Origin: GCA-002793235 sp965267355 | GTDB taxonomy: Bacteria; Bacteroidota; Bacteroidia; Flavobacteriales_E; Vicingaceae | Assembly (NCBI GenBank): GCA_965267355.1 | Contig: OZ253956.1 | Coordinates: 2,970,109 to 3,034,108 of the forward strand | DNA: 64,000 bases | Reading direction: 5' to 3' | Shown: in pieces, positions 33,943 to 45,500 of the stretch | How positions within the stretch are numbered: position 1 is the first letter of the stretch | Layout: each line of letters opens with the position of its first letter | Program-made: the position numbers and the translations under genes | The notes under the pieces: generated by a model | Seen by the model: the letters and a program-made list of their open reading frames with translations, nothing else | Databases searched by the model: none | What the model was told of the DNA's origin: nothing

Positions 33943-36900
33943 CAGCCAAACAAAAAAAGAAAATTATACAATCCTTAAAGGATAAAGTGAAAAGGACAGG
34001 CTTTTTCACTTTTGCCGTATATTTCTTTTTTATTTCCATCTTTACTTTCACTCCAAATTATTCTTATGCTTTAACGGGAGGTCCTAGTCAACCTGAAGTT
34101 CAGTCGTTTGAACCTATTGGTACTAGTGACATGGTTAACTTATTCTCAGGAGATTTAACTTACAATATTCCGTTATTAGATATTGATGGTTACCCTGTAA
34201 ATATTGCATACAATGGAGGAGTAAGTACAGATCAGGAGGCATCGTGGACAGGTTTAGGCTGGAACATTAATGTTGGAAACATTAATAGAGCTCTTCGAGG
34301 ATTGCCTGATGATTTTATGAATGATGAGATTACTACAGAAACCAATATTGCTAAAAATTGGACTGCCGGAGTTAAAGGAGAAGCAGGAGATTTGGAAATA
34401 TTTGGTAAAGGTATTTTTAGCCTAGGACTAAGCTTAGGCGTAGATTACAATAACTATACAGGGGTTGGAACCAGCATGGGTATTAGTGCAGGACTTAATT
34501 TTGCTATAGCAGATAATTTAAAATTTACCCCAGGACTAGGATTAGCTTCCAATAGCGCCAATGGATTAAGTATCAGTCCTTCTGTAGGATTAAGTACTGG
34601 ATTAAAAGATAAAGCTAATGATGAAACCAATTTAGGGTTAAGTGTTGGTTCTTCTTTTAACTCCAGATCTGGTTTATCTGGGTTGAGCATAGGAACAAGT
34701 CTAACCACAACAAATAAAACAGTTGTAGGTAAAAATCAAAAAACAGGAAAAGATAAAAAATCTATTACTAGTTCTTCAATGGGAACATCAACAAGCTTCG
34801 ACCTTCAACAACCTACCTACACACCCACAGTAACTAACAGTATGAATAGTTTTGCTATTTCTGGAAGATTTGCAGTAGGAGCAGAATCCTTTGGTTTAGA
34901 AACAAGTTTTGCTCTATCTGCCTATTATTCAGAACAAGCTCTAGCTAAAAACACTATCACTTCTCCTGCTTATGGTTATTTATACAGTGATATTGGCCAA
35001 TTTAGAAGTGATGCCCGTCATGATTTTAATAGAGAAAAAGACGGTTCATATACTCCCTCTACTCCTAACTTACCCATAACCAATTACACTTACGATATTT
35101 ACTCTGTATCAGGTCAGGGTGTTGGTGGTAGTTATCGCCCATTCAGAAACCAAGTAGGCTATGTTTATGATAATACAGCTACCAGCTATAGTAATTCAGC
35201 TCCTATTAACATTGAACCTGGAGTTGGTGCCGTATTTCATGTAGGTGGTTCTGTAGGAGTAACTCATTCTAATTCAAAATCTGGTGTATGGGCTAATCAA
35301 AATAATGCGAAAAATTCACTAAGTTTTTTCAATAAAGAAAATAAAGCTGATTTTGAAAATGTAGTATTCAGAGAAGCAAACGAAGCTTCAGTATGGACTG
35401 ACCCTGCTTATTATCAGATCTTTGGTGAAGATGAAGCTGTTAGGTTAGATTTACTGTCTGCTAGTAAATTTGATGTGTATGCAATGCCCCAACTTAAGGG
35501 AACCGGTAATTTTTCTGGAAGCATTTCTCGTAATTACAAAAAAGGAAGAGTTAAGCGAAGTAGTACAATTCAACATTTAACCATTGATGAAGTAAACAAA
35601 GGTTTTGGTATAAATGATTTTATTTCAGGTTCTGTAGCTTCTACCACTGCTAAACCTCACCATATTGGACAAATCATTTCTTTAGGTAATGATGGTTTAA
35701 GATACGTTTATGGACAACCTGCTTATAACAAAAAACAAGAGGAAGTTACTTTTGCTGTTGGTAAAAACTTACAAGGAGGTACTGGGGGCGTTACAGTTCA
35801 TTATGCTGATGGGCTTGTAAACTATCCTTCTGGAGCCAATTCTTCAGGTAACAGCCTTGGATTAGATAATTATTATCAAAGAGTATCAACACCTGCTTAT
35901 GCTCATTCTTATTTATTAACTGCTGTTGTAAGTGACGATTATGTGGATGCAGATAATATAAAAGGACCATCTAAAGGTGATTTAGGAACATATACCAAAT
36001 TCAGTTATGACAATTCAGTTAACAATTATAAATGGCGAGTTCCTGTTGAAGCTAATCAGGCATCTTATAACGAAGGTTTAAAAGCTGACTCTCATGATGA
36101 TAAAGCAAATTATATCTATGGAGAAAAAGAATTGTTCTACTTAGATACTATCCAAACCAAGAACTTTATAGCCATTTTTGATAAGGAAGATAGAGATGAC
36201 GGTTTGGGCGTAAATGGAGAAGACGGTGGTGTAAACAATGGAGTAAGACAAAAATTATTAAGGAAAATACGGTTATATAGTATACCTGATTACCGAGCTA
36301 ATGGAAACAATGCCAACCCTATAAAGGAAGTTCATTTTGAGTATGATTATACCTTGTGTCCAGGAGTTCCAAATAGTGTTAATAACGGAGGAAAACTTAC
36401 GCTAAAAAAGATTTATTTCACCTACCGAGATTCTAAAAAAGGGAAATTAAGCCCTTATGTATTTACGTACAAAAATAATAAACCCTATCATTTAAAAGCT
36501 TACGACAGATGGGGTAATTACAAACCTGTTCCATCTGGTGTTTCAAACACCTTAAGCAGTCCTCTTCCAACCTTTGAATATCCTTATATTGATCAGACTG
36601 ATCCAAATGTTCACGACAACGCTACTGCATGGATATTAAGTAAAATAGAATTACCCTCTGGTGGGGAAATTAACATAGAAACTGAATCAGATGATTATAC
36701 CTACGTTCAACATAAAAAAGCAATGGAGATGGCTAAGATTGTTGATGTACAGAAAAAGATTGATAAAGCAAATGCGACTTTGAATACAAGTTATACGGGT
36801 AAATCATTAGACCCTAACAACTTAATATTCTTTGAAATGCAATCAGGTACTACTATTGATGATTATGTTGGAGGAATTAATAACTTATATTATAGATGTT

Positions 36901-39512
36901 TAATGGAATTTAGAGATGGTTATGATTATGTTTCAGGATATGCTAAAATTATTGATAAGGGAACAACTAATAACTTAGGATGGGTGGAGCTAGAACCTGT
37001 CGATTGGTCTGATAATTCAACTGGCAATATGAACCCTATTTTGATGGCAGCCGTACAATTTTCGAGATTACATTTACCTCGTCAAGCATGGAATTCTCCT
37101 ACTATGACCAATAGTAGTTTCGGAATGCAGTTTGTGCAATCTTTGTGGTCTTCTTTATCAGGTTTTGTTACAGGGTTTCAAAATCCAAATCAAACGGCTT
37201 ATGGCAATGGCAATGGAGTAGCGCTAGTTTTAAATAAGTCATGGATACGACTTAATGATGTAGATAATAAAAAATTTGGTGGTGGGCACCGAGTAAGCAA
37301 AATTGAAATAACTGATAACTGGGGCGTTCAGACAGACAGCGAAATGGATCCTTCTGTATATGGGCAAGTATATGATTATACTAATACGGATGGCAGTTCG
37401 TCAGGTGTAGCTAGTTATGAACCTCAGATGGGTGGTGATGAAAACCCGTGGAAACAACCCATTAATTTTAGTAATGATAAAAAATGGGCTCCTGATGATC
37501 GTTTTTATCAAGAAACTCCTTTCGGAGAATCATTCTTCCCATCAGCTTCTGTTGGATATAGCAAGGTTACCGTTAAGAATTTACCTCACCAAGGTGTAAG
37601 TAAAAATGCTACAGGCTATGTAGAGCATACCTTTTACACAGCAAAAGATTTCCCTACAATTACTAAAAGAACAAGCATTGACAGAAAGCAAGGTAAAAAC
37701 GGACCGTTCTCTATTAATTCTTTGACTAATGTTAATGTTAAAGATTATCTTACAGCATCTCAGGGGTTTGTTGTAGAGACTAATGATATGCATGGAAAAC
37801 CAAAAGGGCAAAAAGTTTATGCAGAGAATCAAACCCAACCCATTTCTATGGTTGAATATAACTATAAACAATTACAAAGCTCTAGTGCCTCTACTAGTAA
37901 ACTTGATAACCATGTTACCTTTATTGAAAAAGATGGGGGTATTATCAATGGATTAATGGGTGTAAATTTTGACATGGTAGCTGATTTTAGGGAAAGTAAA
38001 AGCAACACCAAAACAAGTAGTACTGACTTTAATACAGATGGAATTCCTATTGCTTTTATCATGCCTGTCCCAATTATTACAGTCTGGCCATCTTTTCAGA
38101 GTGAGAAAACACAATTTAGAAGCGCTGTGTTAACTAAAGTAGTTCAAAAATTTGGTGTTTTAGAGAGTACAGTCGCTACTGATTTAGGATCAAATGTTGA
38201 AACTAAAAATTTAGCTTATGATGCTGAAACTGGGCAGGTATTGTTAACAGAAACAACGACCAATTTCAATGACAAAGTTTATACCATGAACTATCCAGCT
38301 TATTGGTATTATGATAACATGGGGTTAGCATACAAAAATATGGGCTTTAGTACATCAGGAACAATTAATGGTGCTGGTGTTTTAACTTCCAACAGTGCTT
38401 CCTATTTTATAGAAGGAGATGAAGTAGCCTTAACAAATGGTAGTACTAACCAAAAGGCTTGGGTAGTAGCTACCACAAACAATACTGTAACCTTCCAATT
38501 AGCATCAGGGGCACCTCCTTCAGGAAGTTATAGTAATATTAAAATAATTCGATCTGGTAGGAGAAATTTAAGTGCTCAAATGATGGCTAACCTTACATTA
38601 TTAAGCAATCCTCTTAACTCTGTAAAAAACAATATCTACGAACAAGTGTTGCAAGCATCTGCCATTGAATATACTGATGAATGGAGAACCTACTGTAATT
38701 GTAATGATAATGAAAACCTTATCGTAAGTACTAACCCTTACTTTTTAGGTATTAAAGGAAATTATAAACCTAAAATTTCTTATTTACATTTAACTCATCG
38801 TGACCAAAATGACTACAACGACAATACGAACATCAGAAAAGATGGAACATTTGAAAGTTATCGTCCATTCTATAAACTAAACAATGCCGGCAAATGGGAA
38901 ATAGATAGACAAGACTGGACCTTTACCTCAGAAGTAACAGAATTTAATCCATTTGGTCAGGAACTAGAAAACAAAGATGCCTTAAACAGATATTCAGCAG
39001 CTACTTTTGGGTTTAACCAAACCTTACCTAAATCAGTTGCTGCTAATTCTCGTTACAGAGAAACAGGATTTACCAGTTTTGAAGATGATAATTTTAGTGA
39101 GTGTGCTGACAACCATTTTAAATTTGAGAATAAAGGGTTAGGATTACAAAATACTGATGCCCATGCAGGAATGTATAGTATAAAAGTAGATCCATCCAAT
39201 AGTGCATCATTGAAAAGGGAATTATTTTGGTGTGACCAAAGTGGTTGTGAAATGATTTTTGAAATGACTTATAATGTCGATTTCATAAACATTACACTCA
39301 CTGGTTTTACCGGACAATTTTCAGCTGGTTTTCAGATTATTTCCGGAAACCCGTCAGTAGTACTAAATCAATCAGGATTTACTATTGTTAACCCTAACGA
39401 TGGTAGTGATTTTGAAATAGAGTTTAATGCTGTAGATGAAATTGGTTGTATAGCAACAGCTCGTTTAACCTTTAAAATTGGTATGCCACCCGTTTTAACA
39501 AACTTTAATTAA
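33939..39512 (+). CDS. Giant exported SpvB/RHS-type protein (N-terminal part of a probable split pair)
   Basis: A 1857-residue protein starting at ATG 33939. A basic n-region (to ~20) precedes a hydrophobic signal (FFTFAVYFFFISIFTF) and a cleavage site near SYA. The mature start, PEVQSFEPIGTSDMVNLFSG then DLTYNIPLLDIDGYPVNIAY and DQEASWTGLGWNINVGNINR, is typical of the SpvB-like N-terminus of giant Bacteroidota RHS proteins. Residues ~145-330 are a Gly/Ser-rich beta segment (SLGLSLGVDYNNYTGVG). Later parts carry YD-like strands (FSYDNSVNNYKWRVPVE; KAYDRWGNYKPV) and the ending EVTEFNPFGQELENKDALNR. RHS proteins build hollow shells around C-terminal toxins. This one has no tip and no YD C-terminus; those appear in the next gene. 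Confidence 0.75.
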   Translation: MTAKQKKKIIQSLKDKVKRTGFFTFAVYFFFISIFTFTPNYSYALTGGPSQPEVQSFEPIGTSDMVNLFSGDLTYNIPLLDIDGYPVNIAYNGGVSTDQEASWTGLGWNINVGNINRALRGLPDDFMNDEITTETNIAKNWTAGVKGEAGDLEIFGKGIFSLGLSLGVDYNNYTGVGTSMGISAGLNFAIADNLKFTPGLGLASNSANGLSISPSVGLSTGLKDKANDETNLGLSVGSSFNSRSGLSGLSIGTSLTTTNKTVVGKNQKTGKDKKSITSSSMGTSTSFDLQQPTYTPTVTNSMNSFAISGRFAVGAESFGLETSFALSAYYSEQALAKNTITSPAYGYLYSDIGQFRSDARHDFNREKDGSYTPSTPNLPITNYTYDIYSVSGQGVGGSYRPFRNQVGYVYDNTATSYSNSAPINIEPGVGAVFHVGGSVGVTHSNSKSGVWANQNNAKNSLSFFNKENKADFENVVFREANEASVWTDPAYYQIFGEDEAVRLDLLSASKFDVYAMPQLKGTGNFSGSISRNYKKGRVKRSSTIQHLTIDEVNKGFGINDFISGSVASTTAKPHHIGQIISLGNDGLRYVYGQPAYNKKQEEVTFAVGKNLQGGTGGVTVHYADGLVNYPSGANSSGNSLGLDNYYQRVSTPAYAHSYLLTAVVSDDYVDADNIKGPSKGDLGTYTKFSYDNSVNNYKWRVPVEANQASYNEGLKADSHDDKANYIYGEKELFYLDTIQTKNFIAIFDKEDRDDGLGVNGEDGGVNNGVRQKLLRKIRLYSIPDYRANGNNANPIKEVHFEYDYTLCPGVPNSVNNGGKLTLKKIYFTYRDSKKGKLSPYVFTYKNNKPYHLKAYDRWGNYKPVPSGVSNTLSSPLPTFEYPYIDQTDPNVHDNATAWILSKIELPSGGEINIETESDDYTYVQHKKAMEMAKIVDVQKKIDKANATLNTSYTGKSLDPNNLIFFEMQSGTTIDDYVGGINNLYYRCLMEFRDGYDYVSGYAKIIDKGTTNNLGWVELEPVDWSDNSTGNMNPILMAAVQFSRLHLPRQAWNSPTMTNSSFGMQFVQSLWSSLSGFVTGFQNPNQTAYGNGNGVALVLNKSWIRLNDVDNKKFGGGHRVSKIEITDNWGVQTDSEMDPSVYGQVYDYTNTDGSSSGVASYEPQMGGDENPWKQPINFSNDKKWAPDDRFYQETPFGESFFPSASVGYSKVTVKNLPHQGVSKNATGYVEHTFYTAKDFPTITKRTSIDRKQGKNGPFSINSLTNVNVKDYLTASQGFVVETNDMHGKPKGQKVYAENQTQPISMVEYNYKQLQSSSASTSKLDNHVTFIEKDGGIINGLMGVNFDMVADFRESKSNTKTSSTDFNTDGIPIAFIMPVPIITVWPSFQSEKTQFRSAVLTKVVQKFGVLESTVATDLGSNVETKNLAYDAETGQVLLTETTTNFNDKVYTMNYPAYWYYDNMGLAYKNMGFSTSGTINGAGVLTSNSASYFIEGDEVALTNGSTNQKAWVVATTNNTVTFQLASGAPPSGSYSNIKIIRSGRRNLSAQMMANLTLLSNPLNSVKNNIYEQVLQASAIEYTDEWRTYCNCNDNENLIVSTNPYFLGIKGNYKPKISYLHLTHRDQNDYNDNTNIRKDGTFESYRPFYKLNNAGKWEIDRQDWTFTSEVTEFNPFGQELENKDALNRYSAATFGFNQTLPKSVAANSRYRETGFTSFEDDNFSECADNHFKFENKGLGLQNTDAHAGMYSIKVDPSNSASLKRELFWCDQSGCEMIFEMTYNVDFINITLTGFTGQFSAGFQIISGNPSVVLNQSGFTIVNPNDGSDFEIEFNAVDEIGCIATARLTFKIGMPPVLTNFN

Positions 39513-39519
39513 TAGGCAC

Positions 39520-41817
39520 ATGAGGTTTTGGATGAGAAATATAACAATTGTTTTAGCCTTATTATTAATGGCTATAACGCCAATATATGCTCAGCTTATT
39601 AGTAGTTGTTCTGCACCTATCAATATAGATGCTACAAATCCTTTTTCGCAAAATCAAACTATTAACATGGTTAATGGTGATTATTGGGTTGAATTTAAGA
39701 TAGATCCTTTAACAGCTAATAGATATGTTGATTTGACCTTAACGAATAATACAGGACAAACAAAATATGAATACAAGGTTTATGGCCCCTTTGATAATAC
39801 TTATAATTGTGGCTCACTTGGAACTGAACTTGTATCAGGAAACTCTTTTATCTTTAATAACCCTGTTGTTTCCGGTAATTGTATTACTTATGACGAAACA
39901 ACTAACTCTCCTGCAATTACCTTTGAAATGAATTCATCTGCTAATACCAGATATTATATCTTAAAAATAACTTTAGCTCCAGGAGAATTTTCTAATCAAC
40001 AAAGTATAAGTGTTTCTTCTTCTCCTACAACCGTTATTCCTAACATTAATCAAACTACTTATTGTCCAAATTATACTGAAGGAACCGACACACCTTGTGC
40101 CACCAACAATGTCTGTAGTACTCCCATTACTTTGTGTACCGACTTTACACAAACCCATGATTGTTCTAACTGTGGTTTTTTATTCAGATACAATAGATTT
40201 TATGTGTTAGACATTCAACACCCAAACACTACTGTTAACATTAATATTCCAAATTTTCATGTTGGAGCATCAGTTACTTATTCATTAAGTAACCAAATGG
40301 TTTATGGCCCGTGTGACCCCAATCTAATGTTACCAAGTAATTTATTGAGTAACTACACTGGAAATCAAACTTTTAGCCACACATTTGCTAATACTGGCCT
40401 ATATTTATTAAACCTTGCAATATATATAGATGCCTGTCCAACCATAGAAATAGATTTTGTAGATATTGACGCTAATTGTAATCCTATTGTTACTCCTCCA
40501 ACTGTAGACTTCCAAGCTATTTGTTCTGGGAATAATCTGAGTAATAATGTTAATCTGGTTTACAATGGCGATTTTGAGGTGGGTAATCAACCTGAAAATG
40601 TTACCATGATTAATTCTGATAATATTTATCAAGCCAATAATACTACTTTTTTTCCTTCTCCTGAAAACTATTTCATCAGTCCTGTTCCTAGAGTTTTTAG
40701 TGGCACTGTAATAAATGATCATACCAATCCTAACAATGGTTTTGTTATGCTAGTTTGGGAAAGAGATCAAACTCCCGGACAATTTGCCTGGAAAAAAACA
40801 ATCAATAACCTTCTTCCAAACACATCCTATAATTTTGAAGCATGGTTTACTTCAATACTAATTAATATATCTCAATCGGGTCCCGATAACATTAATCTTT
40901 ACATAAACAACTCTTTAGTAGCCACAAAAGACAGAGCGAATATATCCTCTGGCAATTGGGAATCTATTAATTATGTGTGGAATTCGGGAACTAATACTAC
41001 TGCCGATCTTAGAATAGAACTTACCAATGCTTCTAATGACATTATTGATCGTGGACTGGTATTTTTAGATGACATTTCTTTTAGTATGGTGGAATCTGAA
41101 ATGGAATGTTGCAATAATCATGAAATAATATTTGATCTTATTGCATCAGGAGATACAACTGGTGCTGTTTACACCTGGGATTTTGGTGATGGCTCTCCTA
41201 CTAGCAACACTAATATACATAGTTACACTACCCCAGGAACCTATACAGTAACCCTTACTGTTAGTCTACAAGGTATGATAACAACAATAGCTCATACAAT
41301 TACTATTATTGATTGCGATTATTTATGTGAAACCTGTATTGGTTCCTTTGCTCCTATTCCTGGACAGAAGTACGTAATCTCTGCATGGGCAAAAGAGTTA
41401 AATGCTCCTGCAACCAAAACTTCTTATGATTACCCTGAAATTCGTATCGCATTTAATGATGGAAATAATACTGTATTAGGTCCATTTACACCAACTGGTG
41501 AAATAATAGATGGATGGCAAAGAATTGAAGTAGAATTTATGATTCCTTCAACTGCTCAGGATATGGAAATTTTATTAGGCAGTAATACCGGAGAAGTATT
41601 GTTTGATGACATTAGAGTATTTCCATTTAACTCGAATATGAAATCATTTGTATATGACCCAGTTAATTTAAGATTGGTAGCTGAATTGGATGAAAGACAT
41701 TACGCAACTTATTATGAATATGATGAGAGTGGACAACTGATACGAGTTAAAAAAGAAACAGAAAGAGGAATTAAAACCATTCAGGAAAACAGATCAAATA
41801 CAAGTAAAAACGAATGA
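39520..41817 (+). CDS. Exported PKD/carbohydrate-binding-like protein with YD/RHS C-terminus (second half of split protein)
   Basis: A 765-residue protein. ATG 39520 follows the previous stop by 7 bases and opens a signal peptide (NITIVLALLLMAITPIYAQ). It has beta domains with paired cysteines (CATNNVCSTPITLC), a lectin/CBM-like segment (GDFEVGNQPENVTM ... FLDDISFSM), and a PKD domain near residues 545-590 (YTWDFGDGSPTS). A second CBM-like segment follows (GQKYVISAWAKELNAPATKT ... VLFDDIRVFPF). The last 55 residues (MKSFVYDPVNLRLVAELDER then YATYYEYDESGQLIRVKKET) are the standard ending of the giant RHS proteins whose N-terminus is encoded by the gene before. The split with a fresh signal peptide suggests separate export and later association. 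Confidence 0.7.
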   Translation: MRFWMRNITIVLALLLMAITPIYAQLISSCSAPINIDATNPFSQNQTINMVNGDYWVEFKIDPLTANRYVDLTLTNNTGQTKYEYKVYGPFDNTYNCGSLGTELVSGNSFIFNNPVVSGNCITYDETTNSPAITFEMNSSANTRYYILKITLAPGEFSNQQSISVSSSPTTVIPNINQTTYCPNYTEGTDTPCATNNVCSTPITLCTDFTQTHDCSNCGFLFRYNRFYVLDIQHPNTTVNINIPNFHVGASVTYSLSNQMVYGPCDPNLMLPSNLLSNYTGNQTFSHTFANTGLYLLNLAIYIDACPTIEIDFVDIDANCNPIVTPPTVDFQAICSGNNLSNNVNLVYNGDFEVGNQPENVTMINSDNIYQANNTTFFPSPENYFISPVPRVFSGTVINDHTNPNNGFVMLVWERDQTPGQFAWKKTINNLLPNTSYNFEAWFTSILINISQSGPDNINLYINNSLVATKDRANISSGNWESINYVWNSGTNTTADLRIELTNASNDIIDRGLVFLDDISFSMVESEMECCNNHEIIFDLIASGDTTGAVYTWDFGDGSPTSNTNIHSYTTPGTYTVTLTVSLQGMITTIAHTITIIDCDYLCETCIGSFAPIPGQKYVISAWAKELNAPATKTSYDYPEIRIAFNDGNNTVLGPFTPTGEIIDGWQRIEVEFMIPSTAQDMEILLGSNTGEVLFDDIRVFPFNSNMKSFVYDPVNLRLVAELDERHYATYYEYDESGQLIRVKKETERGIKTIQENRSNTSKNE

Positions 41818-42536
41818 GAATCCTGATTTCACATATCCTGATTTTATTACTGTCTGTATCGTTTTGCAAAGCTCAGCAGAAAAATATTTCTTTAAAAGAA
41901 ATGACCGCTATTATGCAAAAAACTAACAGCATTTACACCCAGAAAGAGTATTGTATTGCACTTGAAGTATATACCTATAAAGGCCATTATGCTGCTATTC
42001 CTGAAGATCAATCTAAAGGTTTTATCCTTAAAAAGGATAACATTACAGAACAATATATAAACCATGTTTATTCTATTCAGAATAACACATTAAAATTGAT
42101 GATTGATTCAGCTGAAAATATTGTTGGTATTAGTTACCCAGATAATGAATCTTTTTCTTTTACCCCTGACAATGATTTTATTGATAAATACAATCGTTAT
42201 GTAACAAATATAACACTTACTAACCATGAAAATGGTAAACAAATAATTGATATAAAGTATAAAGAAGGATTACCATACGAGAAGATTAGCATCAAATTAA
42301 ACAATTCTTTTGCTGAAGAAGTTATATTCTATTATGCTGATAAAATAGAATATGAAGGGAAAGATGGAAGGTTACTAGAAGAAAAACCAAAATTGAGAGT
42401 AGGCTTAAAGAAATTATCTTCAAAGAAGAAACTGAAATTTAACATAAATGAAATAGCTTATAAGAATGGTAATAATTATCAGTTAAGCGAAAAATTTAAA
42501 AACTTTCAGCTAATTGATTTTAGATATCAGAATTAG
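41814..42536 (+). CDS. Exported protein of unknown function between the two RHS genes
   Basis: A 240-residue protein whose ATG overlaps the previous stop (ATGA). It has a signal peptide (MRILISHILILLLSVSFCKA then QQ). The mature part (ISLKEMTAIMQKTNSIYTQK; KRENITEQY-like strands; SFTPDNDFIDKYNRYV) is mixed alpha/beta and ends in basic strands (LKKLSSKKKLKFNINEIAYK). I do not recognise a family. Its position suggests a periplasmic chaperone or shell-closing subunit for the 4387-residue protein that starts 13 bases downstream, but nothing in the sequence proves this. Confidence 0.6.
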   Translation: MRILISHILILLLSVSFCKAQQKNISLKEMTAIMQKTNSIYTQKEYCIALEVYTYKGHYAAIPEDQSKGFILKKDNITEQYINHVYSIQNNTLKLMIDSAENIVGISYPDNESFSFTPDNDFIDKYNRYVTNITLTNHENGKQIIDIKYKEGLPYEKISIKLNNSFAEEVIFYYADKIEYEGKDGRLLEEKPKLRVGLKKLSSKKKLKFNINEIAYKNGNNYQLSEKFKNFQLIDFRYQN

Positions 42537-42549
42537 GATCAAAGAATTT

Positions 42550-45500
42550 ATGATTAAGAAACTAGGCATATTGTTACTTTTACTTGGAGTTGTTCTTATC
42601 TCGAATGCTCAGGAATTAGAATGTAATGAGCGTATTGAAACCAATACGTCTACTCCATTGGTTCAGGTGGGAGACAATAAGACTATTTCTTGTGGGGCTG
42701 GTCAACCTGGTGCTACTGACATAACAACTGTTGATATTGTAACTCTTGCCATTAATTTTAATCATCCGGATTTTATAGCTGTTAGTTACTTACTTGAAGT
42801 TGATGTAGAAATTACTCCACTTAACGGAACACCATTTACTATTCCTTTATCAATTGAGTATGAACCTTTTGACAAGCAAACATTTAAGGATAAAGATGCT
42901 TATATCTTCAAAAATGTAGATGAATATATTTTTGAAATAGCCAATATTAAAATTGATGGTGTTAGTGTTACGGATTTACCTTCAAATGTTTACCTTGATG
43001 GAACTATTCGAGTTAACCGTATCTTTGATTTTACGCCAAACACCGGAACAGCAATTACCATTAATCAACCGGTAGAAATTGACCTAGACTGTGATGCCTC
43101 AGCTGTACCTGATAAATTAGAAATTAACTGGATGACTATGCCAGGAGCAATAGAATATCAATTGGAATGGGCTTTTATTAATGATTATGATGCTACTGTT
43201 ACCCCTACATCTTCTACTACCACCAATATTTCACCATCAAACCTAAAATTCGACTTTAGGCATAACAGTACACGTATTACTACCATTAATACCAGCTACT
43301 CTATTCCTCTACTTTTTGAAAGAGGATACTTAATATATCGGGTAAGAGCTGTTGGTAAAGACCCTAATCAACATGAAAAATTTATCTATGGAGTATGGAG
43401 TGCTCCTAATACTGGAACTGTTGCCTCTCTTTCAGGTAACCATAAGTATTTAACATCATCTCACGAAAACCTAAAAAACTGGCAATTGACTACCAACTTT
43501 GCTGAAGAAGGTAAGAAAAAGGAAGTAATCAGTTATTTTGATGGCTCTTTGCGTAACCGACAAAGTGTAACAAAAATAAATTCTGATGACAATGTAGTAG
43601 TTGGAGAAACCATTTATGATCATCAAGGGCGTGCAGCAGTGAGTGTGTTGCCTGTTCCTGTTTTAGAAGACAACTGTACTACTCCAACCACTCCTCCAAT
43701 TAAATTTTATCCTAATTTCAATCAGGTTAGCTCAGGAGTAGGTTATTCTAAAACCGACTTTGATGTTGATGTGGCAAATTGTCAAACTGCCGTTCAACCT
43801 ATGTTTGATGGATCTGGGGCCTCTAGATATTATTCTCCACTCAACCCAAAACAAGATGCCCAACAACAATTTGTTCCTGATGCAGAAGACCACCCGTTTA
43901 CAGTAATTGACTACACATCCGATCAAACAGGAAGAATTAGAAGACAATCGGGTGTTGGTGTGGATTTTAAATTGGGAAGCGGTCATGAAACCCAATATTT
44001 TTACGGAAAACCTGACCAAATACAATTAGACCGATTATTTGGTTCTGAAGTTGGTTTTGCCTCTCATTATAAAAAGAACATGGTAATTGATGCCAACAAC
44101 CAAATTAGTGTTTCTTATCTAAACCAGGAAGGAAAAGTTGTTGCTACTTCTTTAGCAGGAAATCCTCCTACTAATGTAGAGTCAATACCATCTCAACCAG
44201 CAGCAGCAGTTAACCTTGAACAGGAAATGATTTTACCAACAGTAGCAAATACCAGTCCTGCGGGGAAAGTAAGTCAAATGGTTTTTAACGAAACCTTTTT
44301 AGTAAGCACAGCTGGACCTTATACATTTAATTATGATATGACTTCGGTTTCATTTACTGATGTTTGCTTACCTAATATTTGTTTTTCCTGTGCCTATGAG
44401 TTAACGGTTAAACTAACTGATGATTGTGGTAATGTTATTGAAGACGATCAAAACAATCCGATAGAATACCATGAAATGATTGGAAACTTTACAGACAATG
44501 GTGATGGAACAGTTACTTTTCATGTAGATTGTAATGTACCAACACCTAACTATCAACTTTCTTTTATTGCTAATCTACTTGTTGGTAATTATAATATTGA
44601 AAAAACACTAACCCTTAGTGAAAATGCTATTGATTATTATTTAGAACAATATCTGGATTCAAATAATAACACCTGTATCAAAACTCTAAATGACTTTGAA
44701 GAAGAATTCTTAGCACAAATAGATACAAGTGATTGTAACGTAACGTGTGAATCTTGTGCTGAAGCATTGGGAACTAAAGAAGACTTTGTAGCAAATGGTT
44801 TGGGAACAGCCGCTGATTATGATTTAGCATTAGAAGAGTGTCTTGCTCCGTGTAAACTACTCACCATGTGTGAAACAATTTATGAAATGATGCTTGCCGA
44901 TGTATCTCCAGGCGGGCAATATGGAAAATACCTTGATGCTAATAATAACATTAATGTTGGTATGTATTGGTTAAGTGTATATAATACAACTCATACTAAC
45001 AAATTACAAGGGCTTACTATTACATCTCACTGGAAATATCCTAAAGTCTTTTTAAATGGTACTAACCAAACCATGTATGTAGATGATAATAATAATGAAT
45101 CCTTTATTCAAATTACCGAGATTAGTCCTGGAGTCTATTCTCCTGCAGTTGACCAGACCTATATAGGTAACATTATTAACAATGGGGGTCAATTATTTAT
45201 TAGACCACAATATTTAGCTAATTTATCTGATTTTATTGATGTGTATTGGCAAGATTCATGGGCAAGATCATTAGTTCAGTACCATCCAGAGTATTGTTAT
45301 TATCAGCAATGCATGGGGCACATGGAAGAGGATGCTAACAATCTTTCCAGCCAATTATTTGATGCTCAATTACGTGATTTTTCTTTTAGTGATGCCGTAA
45401 GTGCTGGTTACCTTTCGGGTAACAATACTTCAGGCTATAACTTTAACTTTAATGCTGATCCATTTATCAGTTTTACTACTGCTGCGAATTATAATGCAAC

